Part shown: positions 17,130 through 26,626 of the stretch, one piece after another
How positions within the stretch are numbered: position 1 is the first letter of the stretch
Layout of the letters: every line of letters begins with the position of its first letter
Origin: Saccharopolyspora shandongensis
GTDB taxonomy: Bacteria; Actinomycetota; Actinomycetes; Mycobacteriales; Pseudonocardiaceae
Assembly: GCF_900106995.1 (NCBI RefSeq)
Contig: NZ_FNOK01000041.1
Coordinates: forward strand, 22,194 to 86,193
DNA: 64,000 bases
Direction: 5' to 3'
Program-made: the position numbers and the translations under genes
The notes under the pieces: generated by a model
Databases searched by the model: none
What the model saw: the letters and a program-made list of their open reading frames with translations, nothing else
What the model was told of the DNA's origin: nothing

Positions 17130-19940
17130 GTGTCCGCCTCCCCCCGTCGCCGCAAGGGCCTCGCGCTGATAGCCCTTACCTGCGTTGCTCTCGTGGTGTT
17201 CGGTGCTTTCCTGTGGTCCGGCGATGAGAAACCGGCCGCCGCGCCGGAAGCGCCCCGGGAGGCACTGCTGGACGTGCTCGACGGCCCCGGCGCGAACGAG
17301 CGGGTGCAGATCGACGTCACGCTGTTCGCCCCGGCGGACACCCCGGCGCCGGCGATCCTGCTCGCGCACGGCTTCGGCGGCAGCAAGGACGACACCGCGG
17401 CGCAGGCGCAGGAGCTGGCGCAGCGCGGGTTCACCGTGCTCACCTATTCCTCCCGCGGTTTCGGCCGCAGCACAGGGAAAATCGCGCTGAACTACCCCGA
17501 CTACGAGGTGACCGACGCCCGCCAGCTGCTGGACTGGCTGGCCCGCCAGCCGGAGGTGCTGCGCGACGGCGAGGGCGATCCGAGGGTCGGCGTCACCGGC
17601 GGCTCCTACGGCGGCGCGCTGAGCCTGCTGCTGGCCGGCACCGACCGGCGGGTCGACGCGATCGCGCCGGTGATGACCTACAACGACCTCGGCCAGGCAT
17701 TGCTGCCCAACTCCGCCTCGCGGGACCAGATCGACGGCAGCACCCCGGCCCGCAGCGCCGCGACCGCCCAGGGCGTGTTCAAGCAGGCGTGGGCGGGCCT
17801 GCTGTTCTCGGCGGGGAGCTCGCCGGAACGCCGCGCCGAGGACCCGCCGCAGGCCCCGCCGTCCGACGGCGCCTCGGCCACGCCGACCGGGCAGCCGCTG
17901 ACCTGCGGGAGCTTCACCGAGCAGGTGTGCGCGGCCTACACCGAGGTGGCGCAGACCGGCCGCGCCGGGCAGGCGACGCTGGAGCTGCTCGACCGCGTCT
18001 CCCCCAAGTCCGTCACCGCCCGCATCAAGGTGCCGACGCTGCTGGTGCAGGGCGAGCGGGACACCCTGTTCGGCCTCGACCAGGCCGACGCCAACGCCCG
18101 CCAGATCTCCGCCGCCGGGGGCAAGGTCAAGACCATCTGGTTCGCCGGCGGCCACGACGGCGCCTCACCGGACGCGGCGCTGCGGGGACGCATCGCGGAC
18201 TGGTTCGCCTTCCACCTCGGCGGGGTGCCGCCGGTGCCCGATCCCGGCACCGCCTTCGAGTACGACATCGCCGGGCGGCCGCAGCGCAACGGCGAGATCC
18301 CGGTGCGCACCGTGTCGGCCCCCGCCTACCCGGGCGTGCAAGCCGAACGCACGCCGCGTTTCGCACTGCAGCTGCACGGCGCGGTCACGCAGGTGGTCAA
18401 CCCGCCGGGCGGCAGCCCGGCCGCGACCAGCTCGCTGCCCGGCGCCGGCGAGGTGCTCGACGCCGCGGGCAGCCTCGGCCGCTCGCTGGCGCGCGACCTG
18501 CCCGGCCAGGTGGCGGTGTTCCGCACCGATCCGCTGGACAGCCAGCTGCTGATCTCCGGCACGGCGCAGACCCGGCTTTCGGTGGCGTCGGTGCCCGGCC
18601 AGCCCGCGACCGGGGACGCGGTGCTGTTCACCAAGCTCTACGACGTCGGCCCGGACCAGCAGCGCAGCCTGATCGGCAACGCCGTGTCGCCGCTGCACGT
18701 GACCGGCCTGCCGGCGGACGGCACGCCGGTCGAGATGGACGTGGCGCTGCCGGGCGTCGTGCACCCGCTGGAGACCGGTCACCGGCTGGAGCTGGCGGTG
18801 GCCACCACCGACCAGGCCTACGCGGTGCCGCGGGAACCGGCGGTGCACCGCATCGGCCTGGCCGGCGACGGCTCGGTGTCGATCCCGTCGGTGCGCGGCG
18901 AGACCACGACCGGCAACTCGATACCGGTGGCGCCGCTGGTCGGCATCGGCGTCGTTATCGCGGCGGCGCTGGCGGCGTGGGTGATCTCGCTGATCCGGCG
19001 CAAGAGCACCGACGACGTCGACCAGCTGCTGACCGATACGCCGCTGCTGATCGCCGGGCTGACCAAGTCGTACCCGGAGAAGCCCGCCGCGGTCGAGGAC
19101 CTGTCCATCCGCGTCGAGCGCGGCCAGATCGTCGGGCTGCTCGGCCCCAACGGGGCGGGCAAGACGACCACGCTGCGGATGCTGCTGGGGCTGCTCAAGC
19201 CGAGTTCCGGGCAGATCCGGGTGTTCGGCCACCGGGTGGTCGGCGGGGCTCCGGTGCTGTCCCGGGTGGGTTCGCTGGTGGAGACGCCGGGCTTCCTGCC
19301 GCACCTGTCCGGCCTGGACAACCTGCGGTACTACTGGGCGGCGACCGGGCGGCCGATGCTGCAGGCCCGCTTCGACGAGGTGCTGCAGATCGCCGGTCTC
19401 GGCACGGCGGCCCGCCGTCCTGTCCGCACCTACAGCCAGGGCATGAAGCAGCGGCTGGCGATCGCGCAGGCGATGTTGGGGCTGCCGGAGCTGCTGGTGC
19501 TCGACGAACCGACCAACGGGCTGGACCCGCCGCAGATCCACCAGATGCGCGAGATCCTGCGCCGCTACGCGACCACCGGCCGCACCGTCCTGGTGTCCAG
19601 CCACCTGCTCGCCGAGGTCGAGCAGACCTGCACGCACGTGGTGGTCATGCACGACGGCCGGCTGGTGGCGGCGGGCAGCGTGGCCGACATCGTGTCGGTC
19701 AACGGCGAGGCGACGTTCCGCGTCGACCAGCCGGAACAGGCCGCCGAGGCGCTGTGCACCATCGAAGGGCTCGGCCCGGTGGAGACCGACGGCGACCTGG
19801 TGCACGCCAACCTCGCCGGGCACTCGACCGCGGTGGCGGTGAACGTGCTGGTCGCCTCCGGGATCGGAGTGCACCAGGTGGGGCCGCGACGGCGGCTGGA
19901 GGACGCTTTCTTGCAGCTGGTCGGGGAGGATCAACGGTGA
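17130..19940 (+). CDS. CocE/X-Pro peptidase-like hydrolase fused to an ABC ATPase
   Basis: About 936 aa in three parts. After an N-terminal signal-anchor helix (ALIALTCVALVVFGAFLW) comes an alpha/beta hydrolase with ILLAHGFGGSKDD near residue 75 and nucleophile motif GVTGGSYGGALS near 155. It also has acid GERDTLFG near 310, GGHDGA near 338 and an X-Pro-dipeptidyl-peptidase-like beta domain to about 590. A second membrane helix (PLVGIGVVIAAALAAWVI) follows. The C-terminal ATPase has Walker A GPNGAGKTTT near 671, signature YSQGMKQRL near 767 and LLVLDEPTNGLDP near 788. The GTG at 17130 is the likely start; a TTG at 17070 is possible. A GTGA overlap links it to the permease gene. Confidence 0.85.
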   Translation: MSASPRRRKGLALIALTCVALVVFGAFLWSGDEKPAAAPEAPREALLDVLDGPGANERVQIDVTLFAPADTPAPAILLAHGFGGSKDDTAAQAQELAQRGFTVLTYSSRGFGRSTGKIALNYPDYEVTDARQLLDWLARQPEVLRDGEGDPRVGVTGGSYGGALSLLLAGTDRRVDAIAPVMTYNDLGQALLPNSASRDQIDGSTPARSAATAQGVFKQAWAGLLFSAGSSPERRAEDPPQAPPSDGASATPTGQPLTCGSFTEQVCAAYTEVAQTGRAGQATLELLDRVSPKSVTARIKVPTLLVQGERDTLFGLDQADANARQISAAGGKVKTIWFAGGHDGASPDAALRGRIADWFAFHLGGVPPVPDPGTAFEYDIAGRPQRNGEIPVRTVSAPAYPGVQAERTPRFALQLHGAVTQVVNPPGGSPAATSSLPGAGEVLDAAGSLGRSLARDLPGQVAVFRTDPLDSQLLISGTAQTRLSVASVPGQPATGDAVLFTKLYDVGPDQQRSLIGNAVSPLHVTGLPADGTPVEMDVALPGVVHPLETGHRLELAVATTDQAYAVPREPAVHRIGLAGDGSVSIPSVRGETTTGNSIPVAPLVGIGVVIAAALAAWVISLIRRKSTDDVDQLLTDTPLLIAGLTKSYPEKPAAVEDLSIRVERGQIVGLLGPNGAGKTTTLRMLLGLLKPSSGQIRVFGHRVVGGAPVLSRVGSLVETPGFLPHLSGLDNLRYYWAATGRPMLQARFDEVLQIAGLGTAARRPVRTYSQGMKQRLAIAQAMLGLPELLVLDEPTNGLDPPQIHQMREILRRYATTGRTVLVSSHLLAEVEQTCTHVVVMHDGRLVAAGSVADIVSVNGEATFRVDQPEQAAEALCTIEGLGPVETDGDLVHANLAGHSTAVAVNVLVASGIGVHQVGPRRRLEDAFLQLVGEDQR

Positions 19941-20866
19941 CCGAGGACGCCGAAGGACCCAAGGTCGGACAGCTGGACACCGCGGAGACCGCGGTCGTCC
20001 GGTCCGGCCGCCGCCAGCCGACCCAGGCCGACGGCAGCGTCGAGGGCTACCGCGCGAAGCGGACCCTGCCGGTGCGGGTGGAGCTGGCGCGGCAGCTGCG
20101 GCGCCGCCGCACCCGGCTGGCGCTGGGCTTCCTGGCCGTGCTGCCGTTCCTCCTGCTGCTGGCCTTCGAGCTCGGCGACGACGGCGGGCAGCGCGGCCGC
20201 ACGCTGGCCGACATCGCCACCGCCAGCGGCCTGAACTTCGCGGTGTTCACGCTGTTCGCCTCGACCAACTTCCTGCTGGTCGTGGTGGTGGCGTTGTTCT
20301 TCGGCGACACTGTGGCCAGCGAGGCGTCCTGGTCGAGCCTGCGGTACCTGCTCGCCGCGCCCATCCCCCGCACCCGGCTGCTCCGGCAGAAGGCTGTCGT
20401 TTCGGCGCTGCTGGCGGGTTTCGGGTTGGTGCTGCTGTCGGCGGTCGCGCTCGGCGTGGGCCTGCTTTGGTACGGCAGCGGCGACCTGGTCAGCACCACC
20501 GGCGAGGCGGTGCCGTTCCCGACCGGGGTGGTCAGCATCGCGGCGGCCACGGTCTACCTGGCGGTGCACCTGACCTGGATCGCCGGGCTGGCCCTGTTCC
20601 TGAGCGTCAGCACGGACGCGCCGCTGGGCGCGGTCGGCGGTGCGGTGGTGGTGTCGATCCTGTCGGAGATCCTGGACCAGATCACGGCGCTGGGAGACCT
20701 GCGGAACTACCTTCCGACGCACTACTCGACGGCCTACTCGGACCTGCTGGGCCACGACGTCGACTGGACGGCGATGACGCACGGGGCGTTCTCCGGCCTG
20801 GCGTACGCGGCGGTCTTCGGCGCCCTGGCGATCTGGCGCTTCAACCACAAGGACATCACCAGCTGA
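19937..20866 (+). CDS. ABC-2-type transporter permease
   Basis: 309 aa. A cytoplasmic N-terminus ends near residue 45 in an Arg-rich ARQLRRRRTRLALGF, followed by about six membrane helices (LAVLPFLLLLAFEL, NFAVFTLFASTNFLLVVVVALFF, ALLAGFGLVLLSAVALGVG and others). The start is a GTG overlapping the ATPase stop. Partner of the fused ATPase; the exported substrate is unknown. Repeat copy D follows. Confidence 0.87.
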   Translation: MTEDAEGPKVGQLDTAETAVVRSGRRQPTQADGSVEGYRAKRTLPVRVELARQLRRRRTRLALGFLAVLPFLLLLAFELGDDGGQRGRTLADIATASGLNFAVFTLFASTNFLLVVVVALFFGDTVASEASWSSLRYLLAAPIPRTRLLRQKAVVSALLAGFGLVLLSAVALGVGLLWYGSGDLVSTTGEAVPFPTGVVSIAAATVYLAVHLTWIAGLALFLSVSTDAPLGAVGGAVVVSILSEILDQITALGDLRNYLPTHYSTAYSDLLGHDVDWTAMTHGAFSGLAYAAVFGALAIWRFNHKDITS

Positions 20867-20871
20867 CGAAA

Positions 20872-21095
20872 GCTGTTTTCAGACTCGTTTTGCGTGGCGG
20901 TGCGGGTCGCGACCCCCCTGCAGGAATTACAGACGCCTTCTCACTGTGGGATCCCCGACTTACGTATGAACCAATACGCGGCATCGGGGACTGGCCTCGC
21001 CAAGAACCCCGACGGGGTGGGCACCGTCTGAGAACCCGCGGCGGTGCAAGTTGCGAGAGTGGGCTGAGCGGCTGCGCCGCTTCAAAGAAAAAGAT
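20872..21095 (+). repeat. Dispersed 3'-UTR element, copy D
   Basis: A full copy starting 5 nt behind the permease stop. It carries GCGGGT/ACCCGC with adjacent CAGACG/CGTCTG, CCCCGA/TCGGGG, an apical CGTAT-GAACCA-ATACG, side hairpin ACCCCG-A-CGGGGT, and terminal GAGCGGC-TGC-GCCGCTT (21066-21082). Confidence 0.9.
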
Positions 21096-21145
21096 CAAAC
21101 CACCTGCAAACAGGTGGGGTTGCGCCGGAAGTACTCACGATCCTG

Positions 21146-22186
21146 TCAGGGCAGCTCGGTGGGCAGGTCGAAGGGCGGGAAGTGGTCGCGGCCGATGAAC
21201 GACGTGATCTCGGCGATGCGGTCGTCGCGCAGCGTCAGCACGTTGACCGACCAGGCCAGGTGCGCGCCGGCCTCGTCGTCCCAGAGGTAGCAGCCCACCG
21301 CGGGCTGGCCGTTGGCGGTGGTCCGGAGATGCCGCCAGGAGCCGCAGACCAGCGGGACGTGCACGGCGAAGTCGGTGACGGCCTCGATGCCGCGGTACCA
21401 GTGCCGCATCGGCGGCATGGACCACGTGACGTCCTCGGTCAGCAGCGCGACCAGCGCGTCGGCGTCGCCGTGTTCCAGCGCCGCGGCGAACCCGTCGACG
21501 ATCTCGTGCAGGCGCGCGTCGTCGATCTCCCGCAGCGCCTGCTGCTGGGTGCGGGCCGGGACCCGCTCCGCGACGACCTTGCGGGCGCGCGCCAGGGCCG
21601 AGTTCACCGACGTGGTCGTGGTGTTCATGGTGGCGGCGATCTCGGCAGCGGAGAATCCGAGCACCTCGAAGAGCAGCAGCGCCGCCCGCTGGTTGCCCGG
21701 CAGGTGTTGCAGCGCCGCGACGAAGGCGAGTTCGACGGCTTCGCGCTGCTCGTAGCGCGAAGCCGGGCCGGCCGGGCCGTCGCCGAGGCCCGCGTCCGGG
21801 TAGGGCCCCAGCCAGGCGACTTCGGTCACCGGAACATCGCCGGTCACGGCGCGGTCGCTGGCCGGGCCGAGGTCGACGGGCAGCGCCCGCTTGCCGCGCG
21901 CTTCGATCGCGTCCAGGCAGGTGCGGGTGGCCACGGTGTAGAGCCATGAGCGCAGCGAGCTGCGGCCCTCGAAGCGTGCGAGGCCGCGCCACGCCCGCAG
22001 GAGCGCGTCCTGCAACGCGTCGTCGGCGTCGTAGGTGGAGCCGAGCATGCGGTAGCAGTGCGCGTGCAGCTCGCGGCGCAGCGGCTTCACGAGCCGGGTG
22101 AACGCGGCGTCGTCACCGCCACGCGCCTGCGCCAGGTCGTCCTCCACCACCGGATCCGAAGTCCGCGCGGAAAAAACTTCGCTCAC
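21146..22186 (-). CDS. ECF-type RNA polymerase sigma factor with SnoaL-like C-terminus
   Basis: About 346 aa from GTG 22186; an ATG at 22234 would add 16 residues, and neither start has a clear RBS. Sigma region 2 is LVKPLRRELHAHCYRMLGST, then DADDALQDALLRAWRGLARF near residues 30-70. Sigma region 4 is LQHLPGNQRAALLLFEVLGFSAAEIAATMN near 165-195. The C-terminal 130 residues form a SnoaL/NTF2-like domain (IVDGFAAALEHGDADALVAL, then MPPMRHWYRGIEAV). This architecture belongs to self-regulated ECF groups lacking a separate anti-sigma factor. It is divergent from the DinB gene. Confidence 0.85.
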   Translation of the reverse strand: MSEVFSARTSDPVVEDDLAQARGGDDAAFTRLVKPLRRELHAHCYRMLGSTYDADDALQDALLRAWRGLARFEGRSSLRSWLYTVATRTCLDAIEARGKRALPVDLGPASDRAVTGDVPVTEVAWLGPYPDAGLGDGPAGPASRYEQREAVELAFVAALQHLPGNQRAALLLFEVLGFSAAEIAATMNTTTTSVNSALARARKVVAERVPARTQQQALREIDDARLHEIVDGFAAALEHGDADALVALLTEDVTWSMPPMRHWYRGIEAVTDFAVHVPLVCGSWRHLRTTANGQPAVGCYLWDDEAGAHLAWSVNVLTLRDDRIAEITSFIGRDHFPPFDLPTELP

Positions 22187-22262
22187 GATCGACGATTCTG
22201 CCGCATCGCGGGAGTCCCTGTGTCGACCTGACATCGACCGCTCGCCCAGGAGGCGATCCACC

Positions 22263-22853
22263 ATGGCCGAGGCCGATCTGAAAGCCGATCTCCACCGGTA
22301 CCTGCGGGAGGCGCGCGCGGCGCTGCTGTGGAAGCTGGACGGGCTTCCCGAGCGCGACATCCGCCGCCCGCTGACGCCGACCGGCACCAACCTGCTGGGG
22401 TTGGTCAAGCACCTGATCACCGTCGAGCTGCTGTACCTGAGCCACGTCTTCGGCGAGCCCTTCGACGAGCCGGTGGCCTGGTTCCGGCCGGACGCCGAGC
22501 CCAACGCGGACCTGTGGGCCACCGCCGACGAATCCCGGGAGTACATCGTCGGGTTGTACCGGCGGGCGTGCGAGCACTCGGACGGCACGATCGCGGCGCT
22601 GCCGCTGGATGCGGCCGGTCATGTGGAGTGGTTCGCCGAGCCGGACCGGCAGACGACGCTGCACGGGATCCTGCTGCACATGATCGCGGAGACGAACCGG
22701 CACGCCGGGCACGCGGACGTCGTGCGGGAGCTGATCGACGGCGCCGTCGGCCTGCACGAGGACGTCCCGATGATGGCCTCCGGCGATCCGGAGTGGTGGG
22801 CGGACTACCGGAACCGGCTGGAGCTGATCGCCGCCGGCGCCGCCCCGAGCTGA
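22263..22853 (+). CDS. DinB/DUF664-family protein
   Basis: 196-aa helical-bundle protein: LKADLHRYLREARAALLWKL near residues 5-25, GTNLLGLVKHLITVELLYL near 42-62, and GILLHMIAETNRHAGHADVV near 138-158. The last two carry the metal-binding His residues of DinB-like, mycothiol-dependent or metal hydrolases. AGGAGG precedes the ATG. Divergent from the ECF sigma gene, possibly its target. Confidence 0.85.
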   Translation: MAEADLKADLHRYLREARAALLWKLDGLPERDIRRPLTPTGTNLLGLVKHLITVELLYLSHVFGEPFDEPVAWFRPDAEPNADLWATADESREYIVGLYRRACEHSDGTIAALPLDAAGHVEWFAEPDRQTTLHGILLHMIAETNRHAGHADVVRELIDGAVGLHEDVPMMASGDPEWWADYRNRLELIAAGAAPS

Positions 22854-22961
22854 CCGGTTCGGCGGGGCTCGGCCGCGGTCCGCCGAGCCCGCCACGGCGT
22901 TCCGCGCCGGCAGCGCCGAACCACTTCGATCCACTGTGGACCGATGAATTGATCGACCCCG

Positions 22962-23006
22962 CCGGCCCGCCGCGAAAAGGATCAAGGACAATTCGCGGCG
23001 GGCCGG
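22962..23006 (+). terminator. Strong terminator behind the DinB gene
   Basis: Perfect 15-bp arms (CCGGCCCGCCGCGAA and its complement) around a 15-nt loop, followed by TTTC. The rest of the 22854-23433 gap has no convincing gene. Its right end holds a GTTGATCAAC palindrome at 23338-23347, just before the conservon. Confidence 0.75.
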
Positions 23007-23433
23007 TTTCACCGACAGCCGCCGCGCGGAGCTGAGCCGAGCGCCGGATCGTATATACCCGAATGGAGCAGCGAAGCCTCGCCACCTGCGAGGACATCCG
23101 CCGCCGCAGCCCGCCCGGACCGGGATCTCCGCAGCTCAGCAGCCACTCGACCGGGCGCCCGGGCAATGCGCGGGGCCGCTCCCGGTGGGCGTCGCGCTCA
23201 GTGAGCGGAGTCGCGGATTCCACATCCGGACGGGAAGTTTGGCCACGTCGCGCCGGGTAATCCGCGTCATTCCAATAGGTCGGCCCCCTGCCTATTCAGC
23301 TCTCATTAGTGTCGCTAGGATCACCCTCGGTGATAAAGTTGATCAACTAGTGAGCACCAGTAGTCCCAGCGGTGACGCCCCGACCACAGGCACGCGTGCC
23401 CGTCGCCGAACATTCCCCGTACCAAGGACGCTG

Positions 23434-25176
23434 ATGTCAGAGTTACCCCCGCCGGCCGCAGGTTCCGAGCAGGCGCCCGGATCGCGGCTCAGCAGCACGG
23501 ACGACGACCTGCGGAGTCGATTGTTGCGGCTGGTCATGGTGCACCTGGCCGCCATGGCAGTGTTGGGGATCGCCGCCGCTGCCGTGCTCGCCACCAATCC
23601 CTCCGACGTGCTCCGCTACTCGGTGCTCGGCGGCGGCCTGGTCGGCTGCGCAGCCATCGCGATCATCGCCTTCAACCGGGTCAACGCCACGGCGGCCGCC
23701 GTCGACCGGGAGATCGCCGAATCCTCCCAGCGCGCCAAGCAGAGGATCGAGGAGTCCGCGCAGCACACGCAGCGGTGGATCGAATCCCTGCGCGCCACCG
23801 TCGAGCAGGGCAAGAACGAGTTCCCCCGGCTCGTGGAACAGGTTCGCGCGGGCGAGCCGCCCGCGCCGCGGTGGCCCGCCGACGACCCCGCCCCGGGCAG
23901 CCACCCCTTCGCGCTGCTCTCCCACGAGATCCGGCAGGCGCAGGCCGCCGCCGAGTTCGCCGTGGTCCGCATGCAGCAGGCTCCCGACGCCACCACCGGC
24001 GCCCCCGAGCCCAGCGTCGCGGTGTTCGCCAACATCGCGCGGCGGGTGCAGTCCCTCGCACACCGGGCGATCCAGCGGCTCGACGAGCTGGAGCAGCTGG
24101 TGGAGGACCCGGATCTGCTCAAGGGCCTGTTCGCCGTCGACCACCTCGTGACCGGCATGCGCCGGCAGGCGGAAAGCCTCGCCGTGCTCGGCGGCTCGAT
24201 GCCGCGGCGGCAGTGGAGCCGGCCGGTCCCCATGTACACCGTGCTGCGCTCCTCGGTCGCCGAGGTCGAGCACTACGCCCGTGTCAGGGTGCTGCCGCCG
24301 GTCGAAGGCACGCTCCACGGCCACGCCGTGGCCGACGTGATCCACCTGATCGCCGAGCTCGTCGAGAACGCCACCGCCTTCTCGGAACCCGACACCCAGG
24401 TCACGGTCAGCACCCAGCGGGTCACCGCCGGGCTGGCCATCGACATCCGGGACCGCGGGCTGGGTATGCGCCGGGCCGACCGGGGCAAGCTGAACGCGCT
24501 GCTCGCCGATCCCAGCGGCGTCGACCGCGACGAGCAGCTCAAGGACGGGCGGATCGGCCTGTACGTGGTCGCCCAGCTGGCCCAGCGGCACCACGTCGCC
24601 GTCGAGCTCGAGAACAACATGTACGGCGGAATCGACGCCCACGTCGTGGTTCCTCTCGGCCTGCTGGGCGACACCGACGAAGAGCAGCACCAGCCCGCGG
24701 TCGTCGAGGGCGCCGCGAGCGCCGCCGAGGCGCCCGAGCCGCAGCCGGTCATCGCCCCGGCTCCCGCGCTGCCCGCCGCACCGAACGGCGAGCGCGGCGG
24801 CGCGCACCGTGCCCCCGCAAAGCGGGTACCGGTCCGGCAGTTCGATGCCTCGGTGCCCGCCGCGTCGTCGAACGGGACCGGCCCCGCGTCGTCGAACGGG
24901 ACCAGCACCGTGCAGTGGTACGGGCGGCACACGGGAGTCGTGCCCGAGGCCGCCGCGGGCGAGGACGCGATCGCCAACCCGCCGGGCAACACCGAACGCC
25001 CGCCGCTGCCCAAGCGCGACCGCGCCAAGTCCTACGTGGCGCCCCAGCTCGCCGGTGGCCCCAAGCCCGCCGAGGCTCCGCGCGGTGGACCGACCCCCGG
25101 CTTGTGGGCCGCATACCGACATGGCGCCAAAGGCGGCGCCCGCGACAACGACGGTCCGGGTGACCACGGCGCCTGA
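23434..25176 (+). CDS. cvnA: Conservon CvnA-like sensor ATPase
   Basis: About 580 aa. Two membrane helices lie near residues 38-60 and 68-88, then a charged coiled coil (about 95-150). A histidine-kinase-like ATPase has the N-box LIAELVENATAFSE near 308, G1 DIRDRGLGM near 342 and G2 DGRIGLYVVAQLAQRH near 372. The phosphoacceptor His region is not canonical. A Pro/Ala-rich tail of about 170 residues contains a repeated ASSNGT. The ATG at 23434 has AAGGAC at good spacing; a GTG at 23350 is possible. First gene of a four-gene conservon. Confidence 0.87.
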   Translation: MSELPPPAAGSEQAPGSRLSSTDDDLRSRLLRLVMVHLAAMAVLGIAAAAVLATNPSDVLRYSVLGGGLVGCAAIAIIAFNRVNATAAAVDREIAESSQRAKQRIEESAQHTQRWIESLRATVEQGKNEFPRLVEQVRAGEPPAPRWPADDPAPGSHPFALLSHEIRQAQAAAEFAVVRMQQAPDATTGAPEPSVAVFANIARRVQSLAHRAIQRLDELEQLVEDPDLLKGLFAVDHLVTGMRRQAESLAVLGGSMPRRQWSRPVPMYTVLRSSVAEVEHYARVRVLPPVEGTLHGHAVADVIHLIAELVENATAFSEPDTQVTVSTQRVTAGLAIDIRDRGLGMRRADRGKLNALLADPSGVDRDEQLKDGRIGLYVVAQLAQRHHVAVELENNMYGGIDAHVVVPLGLLGDTDEEQHQPAVVEGAASAAEAPEPQPVIAPAPALPAAPNGERGGAHRAPAKRVPVRQFDASVPAASSNGTGPASSNGTSTVQWYGRHTGVVPEAAAGEDAIANPPGNTERPPLPKRDRAKSYVAPQLAGGPKPAEAPRGGPTPGLWAAYRHGAKGGARDNDGPGDHGA

Positions 25177-25220
25177 CCCCGCCTCGTCCGCACCGCATTG
25201 ATCTCAAGGAGACGTTACCC

Positions 25221-25658
25221 ATGGCCAATGACCTGCCCGCTGGCCAGGCGTCGGACCTCGGTTGGCTGCTCGCCGACCTGCTCCGTCGGGTCCCGCACAC
25301 CCGCTGCGCCCTGCTGGCTTCCACGGATGGGCTCAAGCGGCACTACCACGGCCTCGACGCCGACGAGGCGGACGCCCTCGCGGCGTGGGCCGCCGCACAG
25401 TGCTCCCTCGCCCGCAACGGCGGGGCCCGCTTCGGCGCGGGTGACGGGGTCCGCCAGGTCGTGGTGGAGTTCGACGACCTGCTGTTCTTCGTCTCCGCCG
25501 CCGGCGTCGGCGCGGTCCTCGTCGTGATCGCCTATCCGGACGCCGACGCCAGCGTCCTCGGCTACGAGATCGCCCAGCTCGTCAAGCGCGTTCCGTCGCA
25601 CCTGACCACGGCCATGCGCCAGCCCGCCGCCGCGCGGTCGGGCGAGGTGAGCGGCTGA
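25221..25658 (+). CDS. cvnB: Conservon CvnB-like roadblock/LC7 protein
   Basis: 145 aa with a Roadblock/LC7 fold: LGWLLADLLRRVPHTRCALL and the STDGL turn near residues 12-38, then LLFFVSAAGVGAVLVVIAYP near 85-105. Roadblock proteins act with MglA/CvnD-type GTPases, often as dimeric regulators. AAGGAGA lies upstream of the ATG. The stop sits 2 nt before the next gene. Confidence 0.92.
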   Translation: MANDLPAGQASDLGWLLADLLRRVPHTRCALLASTDGLKRHYHGLDADEADALAAWAAAQCSLARNGGARFGAGDGVRQVVVEFDDLLFFVSAAGVGAVLVVIAYPDADASVLGYEIAQLVKRVPSHLTTAMRQPAAARSGEVSG

Positions 25659-25660
25659 TC

Positions 25661-26020
25661 ATGTCGGTTTCGCCGGACAAACCCTGGGTCGACAGCGAAG
25701 CGGGGCCGCTGCTGCGCCCGTACTCCCTCACCAACGGCCGGACCAAGCCGACCGCGACCCTGACGCTGCAGTCGATGGTCCGGTCCACCGGCAGGATGGC
25801 GCCCGACCGCATCGAGCCCATGCACGCCAAGATGCTGGAGCTGTGCCGGTACGCCACGTCGGTCGCCGAGGTGTCGGCGCACCTGCACCAGCCCGCCGTG
25901 GTCACCAAGGTCCTGCTCTCGGACCTCATCGACTGGGGTGCCGTCACCACCCGACTGCCCGACGACCTGCCCGACCTAGGACAACTGGAGGCATTGCTCC
26001 ATGGTCTCCAACAACTCTGA
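25661..26020 (+). CDS. cvnC: Conservon CvnC-like DUF742 protein
   Basis: 119 aa, DUF742: RPYSLTNGRTKPTATLTLQS near residues 19-38, and a winged-helix-like section RIEPMHAKMLELCRYATSVAEVSAHL near 50-75 ending in LLSDLIDWGAVTTRLP. Overlaps the cvnD start by 20 bp, so the two are translationally coupled. Confidence 0.92.
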   Translation: MSVSPDKPWVDSEAGPLLRPYSLTNGRTKPTATLTLQSMVRSTGRMAPDRIEPMHAKMLELCRYATSVAEVSAHLHQPAVVTKVLLSDLIDWGAVTTRLPDDLPDLGQLEALLHGLQQL

Positions 26021-26573
26021 CCTCTTCCCGACCGCGTTCAAGTTCCTCGTCGCGGGCGGGTTCGGCGTCGGGAAGACCACGTTCGTCCGATCGGTCAGCG
26101 AGATCGAGCCGCTGACCACCGAGGAAACGCTGACCGTCGCCAGCATCGGCACCGATGACCTGGCCGGGGTCGGCGACAAGAGCACCACCACCGTCGCCAT
26201 GGACTTCGGGCGCATCACGTTCGCGCCGCAGAACATCGTGCTGTTCCTGTTCGGCACCCCGGGCCAGGAGCGGTTCTGGTTCATGTGGGACGACCTGGTG
26301 CACGGCGCGCTCGGCGCCGTCGTGCTCGCCGACACCCGGCGGCTGCAGGACTGCTTCGCCGCGGTCGAGTTCTTTGAACAGCGCGGCGTCGACTTCCTCG
26401 TCGCGGTGAACCAGTTCCCCGACGGCTTCCGCTACGGACCCGATGAGGTCCGGGAAGCGTTGGACATCAAGCCCCACGTGCCGGTCGTCCTGTGCGATGC
26501 CCGGGATCGGCGCGCCGCGGCGGCGGCCCTGGCGCGCCTCACCGAGCACGTCCTCACCAATCGTCGCCTGTAG
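26001..26573 (+). CDS. cvnD: Conservon CvnD-like small GTPase
   Basis: 190 aa. P-loop GGFGVGKTTF at residues 19-28, switch II-like FGTPGQERFWFMWDD near 77-90, and specificity motif NQFPDGFRYG near 138. It replaces the NKxD Lys-x-Asp with a looser motif, as known conservon GTPases do. It is expected to signal with CvnA and CvnB at the membrane in a G-protein-like complex. Confidence 0.92.
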   Translation: MVSNNSDLFPTAFKFLVAGGFGVGKTTFVRSVSEIEPLTTEETLTVASIGTDDLAGVGDKSTTTVAMDFGRITFAPQNIVLFLFGTPGQERFWFMWDDLVHGALGAVVLADTRRLQDCFAAVEFFEQRGVDFLVAVNQFPDGFRYGPDEVREALDIKPHVPVVLCDARDRRAAAAALARLTEHVLTNRRL

Positions 26574-26626
26574 CCGAAACGTGCAGGGACGGACGTGACG
26601 TTGACAGCACACAACCGCGCACAGGG

